The notes beneath the pieces are model-generated. The model was not told the origin of the DNA, did no database searches, and saw only the letters and a list, made by a program, of their open reading frames with translations. Position numbers and translations under genes: made by a program. From NCBI GenBank assembly GCA_009839635.1, contig VXPJ01000053.1:1-10187 (forward strand): a stretch of 10,187 nucleotides of DNA, given 5' to 3'. Below are positions 1-6,068 of the stretch, one piece after another; within the stretch, counting starts at the first letter, position 1; each line of letters begins with the position of its first letter. The stretch comes from Pseudomonadota bacterium (lineage in GTDB: Bacteria; Pseudomonadota; Gammaproteobacteria; UBA4575).

Positions 1-79
1 TATTTCACGGGAACCCCGCGGGCTGCCGCCTACCACCCCCGACGGCCCCGCGCTCGCGTTTCCCGTGCTCTAGCACAAG

Positions 80-541
80 GTGCCTGAGCTGAAGGCCCGA
101 GAAGACGTGGCCGGACAGATCCAGGAGCGACTGCGTGCACGCAAGGCCTCAACGCAGGCTGTCGAGGCAGGGGAGGAGATGTATGCGCAGCTGCAAAGCG
201 GTATCGGTCTGCAGGAGCTGGCAGACAAGAATGCGCTGAAGCAAGTCCGCCTCGGTGCCCTGCACCGCGATGATGACCGGGTTCCGGACAAGATTATGAA
301 CTTGGCCTTTACTACGGCCCGCCCCGAGGCAGGCGGCGTCTCCGTGGGCGGGGTGGCTCTGGATGACGGAAGTTTTGCCCTGCTGGAGTTGCATTCGGTC
401 ACAGATGCGCCGGACGCGCTGGATGAGACCGTGGCCCTGCAGCTGTCCCAGCGAGTGAATTACGGGCGCAGGGAGTTCAGCGCCGTCCTGCAGTCGATCA
501 AGGAAGAGTTCGATGTGCGGATTTTCGAGAACAATCTCTAG
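80..541 (+). CDS. ppiD: C-terminal part of peptidyl-prolyl isomerase/chaperone PpiD (5' end outside window, in-frame stop upstream)
   Basis: PpiD is an inner-membrane-anchored periplasmic chaperone of the SurA/parvulin type that helps fold exported proteins. Only its C-terminal region is present; the membrane anchor and parvulin domain would lie before the window. The readable part resembles the PpiD tail: a charged helical stretch (LKAREDVAGQIQERLRARKA), then a domain with RDDDRVPDKIMNLAF and LDDGSFALLELHSV, ending in VRIFENNL. The same frame is open from base 2 up to a TAG at 71-73, and the residues flanking that stop (ALAFPVL, stop, HKVPELK) fit the family if TAG replaces a Glu codon (GAG). 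GTG at 80 is therefore only the first possible start after the stop, not a natural gene start. Whether the gene is broken or the stop is an edge sequencing error cannot be settled here. The gene is convergent with fabI, 53 nt away. The identification rests on recalled family pattern. Confidence 0.72.
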   Translation: MPELKAREDVAGQIQERLRARKASTQAVEAGEEMYAQLQSGIGLQELADKNALKQVRLGALHRDDDRVPDKIMNLAFTTARPEAGGVSVGGVALDDGSFALLELHSVTDAPDALDETVALQLSQRVNYGRREFSAVLQSIKEEFDVRIFENNL

Positions 542-561
542 GGTTTGGACTGCCTGAACCC
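541..561 (+). terminator. weak hairpin between ppiD and fabI
   Basis: GGGTT at 541-545 can pair with AACCC at 557-561. The pairing extends inward through a G-T wobble and two G-C pairs, with one bulged T (555) and an ACTG loop. The hairpin begins on the last base of the ppiD stop codon. No T-run follows, so this is at best a weak terminator or an mRNA 3'-end hairpin. Confidence 0.25.
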
Positions 562-594
562 TGCGTCCGGAATTTGGTCAACAGCCGGCCTGGC

Positions 595-1380
595 TCAGTT
601 GTATCCGGACATGCCGATGATGTTGAAGCCTGCATCGACGTAGGTGATTTCGCCCGTGATCCCGCTGGCCAGATCGGAGCACAGGAACGCGGCGGCATTG
701 CCCACCTCCTCGATGGACACGTTTTTGCGAAGCGGGGCATTCTGCTCGACGTGATCCAGCATCTTGCGGAAATCCGCGATGCCTGCGGCCGCGAGGGTGC
801 GGATGGGGCCTGCTGAGATACCGTTCACCCGGATACCTTCAGGACCCAGGGCATAGGCCATGTACCGTATGTTGGCCTCCAGACTGGCCTTGGCCAGGCC
901 CATGACGTTGTAGCTTGGCATGGCGCGCACCGACCCCATGTAGGTCAGTGAGAGAATCGCCCCGGAATGCCCGCGCATCATGGGGCGGGCTGCCTTGCCC
1001 AGTGCCGTCAGGCTGTAGCTGCTGATGTCATGGGCGGTTCTTGAGCCTTCGCGGGTGGTCACCTCAACGAAATCTCCCGTGAGTTCGTCTCTTGGAGCAA
1101 AGGCGGCCGAATGGACCAGAATGTCGAGACCATCCCAGCTGCCTCCCAGCGTATCGAACAGTGCCGATATCTCGTCATCGTTTTCCAGGTCGCAGGGCAG
1201 GGTGACATGCGCCCCGCATTCGGCAGCGAATTTTTCCACCCGGGGCCTGAGTTTCTCATTCTGGTACGTGAACGCCAGTTCCGCCCCTTCGCGTTTCATG
1301 GCCTCGGCGATTCCCCAGGCAATCGAACGGTTGCTCGCAATGCCGATGATCAGGGCACGTTTTCCTGCCAAGAATCCCAT
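595..1380 (-). CDS. fabI: enoyl-[acyl-carrier-protein] reductase (NADH), FabI
   Basis: FabI catalyses the last step of each fatty acid elongation cycle, reducing trans-2-enoyl-ACP with NAD(P)H in the cytoplasm. The 261-residue product has the usual FabI length and lines up with E. coli FabI almost residue for residue. An N-terminal Rossmann nucleotide-binding region (GIASNRSIAWGIA, residues 13-25) is followed by CDLEND near 63-68 and HSAAFAP at 90-96. The catalytic residues are Tyr147, Tyr157 and Lys164 in the conserved YNVMGLAKASLEAN segment, and the substrate-binding loop is ISAGPIRTLAA. Position 93 is Ala, where E. coli has Gly, a known triclosan-resistance site; Ala also occurs naturally at the equivalent place in other FabI proteins, so resistance does not follow. 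ATG at 1380 is preceded by a strong ribosome binding site. The gene is divergent from the ABC importer operon and convergent with ppiD. Confidence 0.97.
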   Translation of the reverse strand: MGFLAGKRALIIGIASNRSIAWGIAEAMKREGAELAFTYQNEKLRPRVEKFAAECGAHVTLPCDLENDDEISALFDTLGGSWDGLDILVHSAAFAPRDELTGDFVEVTTREGSRTAHDISSYSLTALGKAARPMMRGHSGAILSLTYMGSVRAMPSYNVMGLAKASLEANIRYMAYALGPEGIRVNGISAGPIRTLAAAGIADFRKMLDHVEQNAPLRKNVSIEEVGNAAAFLCSDLASGITGEITYVDAGFNIIGMSGYN

Positions 1381-1386
1381 TGATGT

Positions 1387-1392
1387 CTCCTT
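1387..1392 (-). promoter_or_regulatory. fabI ribosome binding site
   Basis: On the minus strand AAGGAG lies 6 nt before the fabI ATG. It is a full-length Shine-Dalgarno match and fixes the start at 1380, which also matches the E. coli FabI N-terminus (MGFL.GKR). Confidence 0.85.
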
Positions 1393-1415
1393 GCTTGATC
1401 GGTTAAGTTCGGTGG

Positions 1416-1433
1416 ATGCCGAGACCCCGGCAT
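1416..1433. repeat. inverted repeat ATGCCG-N6-CGGCAT in the fabI/ABC operon divergent region
   Basis: ATGCCG (1416-1421) and CGGCAT (1428-1433) form a perfect 6-bp inverted repeat with a 6-nt spacer. It lies in the 137-nt region between the divergent fabI and importer operon, about 25 nt before the plus-strand TATAAT. It could be an operator dyad or a hairpin in the fabI leader. No regulator is encoded nearby, so no factor can be named. Confidence 0.3.
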
Positions 1434-1458
1434 GAATTATTTTTGCCGAAGGACCGTC

Positions 1459-1464
1459 TATAAT
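1459..1464 (+). promoter_or_regulatory. candidate -10 box (TATAAT) of the ABC importer operon
   Basis: A perfect TATAAT lies 53 nt before the GTG start of the substrate-binding protein gene, which would put transcription start near 1471 and leave a leader of about 47 nt. At 16-18 nt upstream there is only AT-rich sequence (around 1435-1442) and no convincing TTGACA, so activity may depend on an activator or UP-like element. The hexamer is seen directly; the function is inferred. Confidence 0.5.
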
Positions 1465-1517
1465 GCCCGCCCAGTGAAAAGCTATCCATACCTGTCAGAA
1501 GTAGACCCGGTGTCGAC

Positions 1518-3674
1518 GTGAACGACCGAGTCATCCCTTGGTTTGTCGCCATTATAGCCTGCCTGCTCGGAGCATGCAGCGAGGGTGCGTGGAACAACCC
1601 CTACCCGAATGGGGAGAAAGCCTCGAATGTCATATACTCATCATTCAGTGAGCGTCCCAAGCACCTCGACCCCGTCCGGTCCTACAGTTCGAACGAGTAC
1701 CAGTTCATCGCTCAGATATACGAGCCGCCGTTGCAATACCACTATCTTGCCCGCCCCTACAAGCTGATCCCCTTGACGGCCTCGCAACTGCCGCAGGTGC
1801 GCTATCTGGATGCCGCCGGCCGACCGGTGCCCAGGGAACGCCACGAAGCCATCGCCTTTTCCGAGTACATCGTTTCCATACAGCCGGGCATCCGTTACCA
1901 GCCCCACCCGGCTCTGGCCAGGGATGCGCAGGGCAATGCCCGCTATCTTCACCTGGATGCCGAGGATCTGAAAGGTATTCATGTGCTGGGTGATTTCACC
2001 ACGACCGGCAGCCGTGAGCTCACGGCTGCCGATTACGTGTACCAGATCAAGCGTATCGCCAGCCCCTACCTGCATTCGCCGATCGCCGGGGTGATGCGGG
2101 AATATATTGTCGGTTTCGATGCATTCCGCGAGCAGGTGAGTGCACTTTACGGCGACAGTCCGAAGGGGGTCTGGCAGGACCTGAGAGGTATTGATTTTGC
2201 CGGCCTTTCGGTAGATGACCGCTACACCTACCGTATCCGGATCCACGGAGAGTATCCACAACTGGTGTACTGGCTGGCCATGCCGTTTTTCGCACCGATG
2301 CCCTGGGAGGCCGAAAAATTCTACAGCCAGCCCGGGATGGAGGAGCGCAATATCACGCTGAACTGGTATCCGGTGGGCACCGGGCCTTTCATGCTCACGG
2401 AAAACAATCCGAACCTGCGCATGGTGATGGAGAAAAATCCGAACTTCCATGGGGAGCAGTACCCTGTCTACGGAGAGCCGCAAGACCTGGAAAACGGCCT
2501 GCTGGACGATGCAGGGAAGGCGCTGCCACTGGTGCACAAGGCGGTCTACAGCCTGGAAAAGGAAAACATCCCGTACTGGAACAAGTTCCTGCAGGGGTAC
2601 TATGATGCCTCCGGGGTCTCCTCTGACAGCTTCGACCAGGCCATCCAGTTCGGTTCGCAAGGTGATATTCAGCTCACCGAGCTGATGCAGGCAAAGGACA
2701 TCCAGCTGGAAACCTCGGTGAGAACTTCCATCCTGTATATGGGCTTCAACATGCAGGATCCGGTGGTGGGTGGGTTTTCCGAGCGTGCGCGCCTGCTGCG
2801 CCGGGCCATCTCCATCGCCGTGGATTACGAGGAGTACATCTCCATCTTCGCCAACGGCCGGGGCATTGCAGCCCAGGGGCCGGTCCCTCCGGGAATTTTC
2901 GGCAACATCGAGGGCGAGGCCGGGATCAATCCCTACGTCTATGACTGGCTGGATGGAGAGCCAAAGAGAAAGGACCTCGGGGAAGCCCGGCAGTTGATGG
3001 CCGAGGCCGGTTATGTAAACGGCATCGATCAGGCGTCCGGCAAACCACTGGTCCTGTATTTCGATACCCCCGGCGCAGGCCCGGGAGCCAAGGCGCATTT
3101 CAGCTGGATGCGCAAGCAATACCAGAAACTTGGCATCCAGCTGGTGATCCGCGCGACCGACTACAACCGCTTTCAGGAGAAGATGCGCAAGGGCACCGGC
3201 CAGATCTTCCAGTGGGGCTGGAATGCCGACTATCCGGATCCCGAAAATTTCTTTTTCCTGCTGTATGGACCGAATGCCAAGGCCAAGCATGGTGGCGAGA
3301 ACGCCGCGAACTACCAGAACCTGGAGTTTGACCACCTGTTCGAACAGATGAAAAATATCGAGAACGGCCCGGTGCGCCTGGAGATCATCCGGGAAATGAC
3401 CCGGATCCTGCAGCGAGATGCTCCCTGGTTATGGGGGCATCACCCCAAGGCCTTTTCGCTTTTTCACAGCTGGTACAAGAACGTCAAGCCCAACCTGATG
3501 GCCAACAACCTTCTGAAATACAAACGTGTGGACGGTGAACTCAGAGACAGGAAGCGTGCACAATGGAACCGGCCCAATTACTGGCCTCTGGTCATCCTGC
3601 TGTTGGTGCTGCTGGTCTCATTCATCCCGGCTGCGGTCGGATTTTACCGGCGTGAACACGGTACCCTGAAATGA
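1518..3674 (+). CDS. ABC transporter substrate-binding lipoprotein, family 5 (oligopeptide/dipeptide type), with C-terminal membrane helix
   Basis: This is the probable periplasmic receptor that captures a solute, most likely a peptide, and delivers it to the permeases encoded next. Residues 1-20 form a lipoprotein signal (Arg4, hydrophobic stretch, lipobox LGAC with Cys20). The rest matches family 5 binding proteins: TAADYVYQIKRI (169-180), GTGPF (287-291), RRAISIAVDYEEY (428-440) and the WNADYPDPENFFF segment (568-580). At 718 residues it is clearly longer than typical OppA/DppA proteins (about 530-550), with extra sequence in the first 170 residues and a tail. The tail holds a strongly hydrophobic stretch at about 688-710 followed by RREH, which reads as a membrane helix with a cytoplasmic end. 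The GTG start is the only sensible one, because a TAA lies in frame at 1461-1463; the Shine-Dalgarno is poor. Its stop overlaps the next start (ATGA). Family assignment is firm; substrate is unknown. Confidence 0.9.
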   Translation: MNDRVIPWFVAIIACLLGACSEGAWNNPYPNGEKASNVIYSSFSERPKHLDPVRSYSSNEYQFIAQIYEPPLQYHYLARPYKLIPLTASQLPQVRYLDAAGRPVPRERHEAIAFSEYIVSIQPGIRYQPHPALARDAQGNARYLHLDAEDLKGIHVLGDFTTTGSRELTAADYVYQIKRIASPYLHSPIAGVMREYIVGFDAFREQVSALYGDSPKGVWQDLRGIDFAGLSVDDRYTYRIRIHGEYPQLVYWLAMPFFAPMPWEAEKFYSQPGMEERNITLNWYPVGTGPFMLTENNPNLRMVMEKNPNFHGEQYPVYGEPQDLENGLLDDAGKALPLVHKAVYSLEKENIPYWNKFLQGYYDASGVSSDSFDQAIQFGSQGDIQLTELMQAKDIQLETSVRTSILYMGFNMQDPVVGGFSERARLLRRAISIAVDYEEYISIFANGRGIAAQGPVPPGIFGNIEGEAGINPYVYDWLDGEPKRKDLGEARQLMAEAGYVNGIDQASGKPLVLYFDTPGAGPGAKAHFSWMRKQYQKLGIQLVIRATDYNRFQEKMRKGTGQIFQWGWNADYPDPENFFFLLYGPNAKAKHGGENAANYQNLEFDHLFEQMKNIENGPVRLEIIREMTRILQRDAPWLWGHHPKAFSLFHSWYKNVKPNLMANNLLKYKRVDGELRDRKRAQWNRPNYWPLVILLLVLLVSFIPAAVGFYRREHGTLK

Positions 3675-4648
3675 TTGCCTATATCGTCCGCCGTGCCCTG
3701 TACGCCATACCGATCCTGATAGGAGTCAACATCATCACGTTCCTGCTGTTCTTCGTGGTCAATACGCCCGATGACATGGCGCGCATGTTCCTGGGGCAAA
3801 AACACGTCACCGAAGTACAGATCGAGGACTGGAAGACCGAACGGGGCTACCACAACCCGCTTTTCTACAATGCGGACGCCGAGGGCCTGGACAGCTTCAA
3901 GGAAACCATTTTCTACACCAAGTCGCTGCGCTTGTTCGTATTTGATTTCGGGCGTTCCGACAGCGGCCGGGATATCAGTTTCGATATCAGCCAGCGCATG
4001 TGGCCAAGCCTTGCGATTGCGGTCCCGCAACTGCTCATCGGCCTGCTGGTGGCGATCACCTTCGCCCTGCTGATTGCCTTTTTCCGTGCCACGTACATCG
4101 ATTACTGGGCCGTGGTCATCTGCGTGGTCCTGATGTCGATCTCCAGCCTGTTCTATATCATCGGCGGGCAGTTTGTCATGGGCAAGCTGCTGCGGGTGGT
4201 GCCAATTTCCGGATTCGAAAGCGGGATTTTCGGGATCAAGTTCCTGATCCTGCCGGTGCTGATCGGTGTGGTCGGCGGTATCGGCTCAAGTACTCGCTGG
4301 TACCGTACGATTTTCCTCGAGGAGATGAACAAGGACTACGTACGTACCGTTCGGGCCAAGGGAATTGCCGAGCAGACGGTGCTGTTCAGGCACGTGCTGA
4401 GAAACGCACTGATCCCGATCCTTACCGGCGTGGTGGTCATTTTGCCGCTGCTGTTCATGGGCAGCCTGATTACCGAATCCTTCTTCGGTATTCCCGGGCT
4501 CGGGAGTTACACCATCGATGCGATCAACCGCCAGGATTTTGCGATCGTGCGCTCCATGGTTTTTCTGGGCGCGGTGTTGTACATCATCGGGTTGCTGCTG
4601 ACGGACATCTCCTACACGGTCGTTGACCCCAGAGTCAGGCTCGGTTGA
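3671..4648 (+). CDS. ABC transporter permease, OppB/DppB type
   Basis: This is the first membrane subunit of the peptide-type importer, forming half of the translocation path in the inner membrane. The 325-residue protein starts with the standard MIAYIVRRALYAIPILIGVN helix. A periplasmic stretch of about 80 residues follows (31-110), then five more hydrophobic segments (about 113-137, 144-171, 188-206, 250-268 and 293-312). The EAA coupling loop that docks on the ATPase is at 217-250, including EEMNKDYVRTVRAKG and RHVLRNALIPI. The C-terminus (DISYTVVDPRVRLG) is the usual ending of this family. Its ATG overlaps the stop of the upstream binding-protein gene by 4 nt, and there is no good Shine-Dalgarno, so translational coupling is likely. 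Length and architecture are close to normal for OppB/DppB. Confidence 0.95.
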   Translation: MIAYIVRRALYAIPILIGVNIITFLLFFVVNTPDDMARMFLGQKHVTEVQIEDWKTERGYHNPLFYNADAEGLDSFKETIFYTKSLRLFVFDFGRSDSGRDISFDISQRMWPSLAIAVPQLLIGLLVAITFALLIAFFRATYIDYWAVVICVVLMSISSLFYIIGGQFVMGKLLRVVPISGFESGIFGIKFLILPVLIGVVGGIGSSTRWYRTIFLEEMNKDYVRTVRAKGIAEQTVLFRHVLRNALIPILTGVVVILPLLFMGSLITESFFGIPGLGSYTIDAINRQDFAIVRSMVFLGAVLYIIGLLLTDISYTVVDPRVRLG

Positions 4649-4650
4649 TC

Positions 4651-6066
4651 ATGCTGCCAGGCAAGCCGGTTTTTCTGCTCACTGATATCCTGATTTTCGT
4701 ACTGGTGCTGAGCATCGTCTCATTTTTTGCCTACGCCATGCGCAAGCCGCATCTGCGCCAGCCCTGGGGTCAGGTGGTGCGCAGCCGTGCCGGTGTCATT
4801 TCCATGATCGTGCTGGCGGTGTACGTGGCGATCGCGCTGCTGGACTCGCTGCATTTTCATCCCGTGCTGGAGAACCCGGCTGCCGACTCCACAGAGGTGC
4901 AGTACAGCGGCGAGGTGATCAGTGTCTTCGACCAGCTGGTTTCGGGTCTGCGGGCAAGTACCGAAAAGACCTACTCGGCCCCGTTTTCCGCCCACCTGTA
5001 CGCCAAGGAAACCGTACAGCAGGCTGACGGCACGCGTGTACGGGTCTATCCGCGTCTTGCGTGGGGGGCGGCCCATCTCGAAGAACCCCATACACAGAAG
5101 ACCGCGGACATCCTCGGGCTGGCACTGACGGGTGCGCTCAAGGCCGCACTCGTGTGGGCCGTGCTGCTGGTGCTGTGGGCGCTGTACCTGTCCGCCAGGA
5201 CCGCACGTGCATTTCCGGTAGCGTTTCGCACCCTGTTCGACGGGCGTTCGGAGGTGCCCTGGAGGACCGTGAGCGTGACGCTCGGGGTCGTGCTTCTGGT
5301 GTTGATGGTCGGTGCGGAGTGGGCTTCGAAATACCACGTGCTGGGCACCGACAAGGTGGGCGAGGATGTCCTGTACCAGGCGCTCAAGAGTATCCGTACC
5401 GGCGTGGTGATCGGCACACTGACCACCCTGCTGATGGTGCCTTTTGCGATTGTGCTCGGCATCATGGCCGGCTTTTTCCGTGGCTGGATCGATGACGTGA
5501 TCCAGTATCTCTACACCACCCTCAATTCCGTGCCGGGCGTGCTGCTGATTGCCGCTGCAGTGCTCATGCTGAACGTGTACATGAGCAAGCATGCCGAGGC
5601 GTTTGCCAGCCTGACCCAGCGCGCCGACATGCGCTTGCTGTTTTTATGCCTGATCCTGGGGCTGACCAGCTGGACCGGCCTGTGCCGGCTGTTGCGTGCG
5701 GAAACACTGAAACTGCGTGCCGTGGATTTCGTGCAGGCAGCGACCGCCTTCGGGGTGGGCCCGATGCAGACCATATTCCGGCACATCCTTCCCAACGTGA
5801 TGCACATTGTCCTGATCACGCTGGTTCTTGATTTCAGCGGACTGGTGCTGGCCGAGGCCGTACTGTCCTATATCAACATCGGGGTGGACCCGACCATGAA
5901 CAGCTGGGGAAACATGATCAACAGTGCCCGCCTGGAGATGGCCCGCGAGCCCATCGTCTGGTGGTCCCTGGCAGCTTCGCTGTTTTTCATGTTCACCCTG
6001 GTGCTGTTTGCGAACCTGTTTGCCGACGTGGTGCGAGACGCACTCGACCCGCGCGTGTCCAGATAG
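4651..6066 (+). CDS. ABC transporter permease, OppC/DppC type, with long N-terminal extension
   Basis: This is the second membrane subunit of the importer. The C-terminal part is a standard OppC-type permease: HVLGTDKVGEDVLYQALKSI (about 229-248), a helix bundle, the EAA loop from RAETLKLRAVDF to RHILPNV (about 349-383), and the family ending ADVVRDALDPRVSR. At 471 residues it exceeds usual OppC/DppC proteins (about 300) by some 150-170, nearly all before the LGTD motif. The extra part contains a hydrophobic helix at about 9-29, a second at 47-65, a polar loop of about 90 residues (66-154), and two further hydrophobic stretches (about 155-181 and 206-221). The ATG at 4651 is chosen, 2 nt after the upstream stop; a TTG at 4645 overlapping that stop would add two residues. 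Only a weak AGG (4637-4639) precedes it, so coupling is likely. The permease call is secure; the role of the extension is unknown. Confidence 0.92.
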   Translation: MLPGKPVFLLTDILIFVLVLSIVSFFAYAMRKPHLRQPWGQVVRSRAGVISMIVLAVYVAIALLDSLHFHPVLENPAADSTEVQYSGEVISVFDQLVSGLRASTEKTYSAPFSAHLYAKETVQQADGTRVRVYPRLAWGAAHLEEPHTQKTADILGLALTGALKAALVWAVLLVLWALYLSARTARAFPVAFRTLFDGRSEVPWRTVSVTLGVVLLVLMVGAEWASKYHVLGTDKVGEDVLYQALKSIRTGVVIGTLTTLLMVPFAIVLGIMAGFFRGWIDDVIQYLYTTLNSVPGVLLIAAAVLMLNVYMSKHAEAFASLTQRADMRLLFLCLILGLTSWTGLCRLLRAETLKLRAVDFVQAATAFGVGPMQTIFRHILPNVMHIVLITLVLDFSGLVLAEAVLSYINIGVDPTMNSWGNMINSARLEMAREPIVWWSLAASLFFMFTLVLFANLFADVVRDALDPRVSR

Positions 6067-6068
6067 CC

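Noticed and set aside
574..816. Short plus-strand frames within fabI
   Set aside because: They are antisense to the conserved FabI C-terminus and have no features of their own.
1641..3335. Long open frame on the minus strand opposite the binding-protein gene
   Set aside because: It is antisense to a gene with clear family 5 motifs, has no recognisable domain or ribosome binding site, and is explained by codon bias of the sense gene.
4720..5592. 290-codon minus-strand frame opposite the second permease
   Set aside because: Its very His/Gln-rich composition is typical of an antisense reading of hydrophobic codons.
5961..6068. Upstream in-frame start for the ATPase adding 36 residues
   Set aside because: The added residues lie inside the permease gene and show no family similarity, while ATG at 6069 starts the domain 2 nt after the permease stop.
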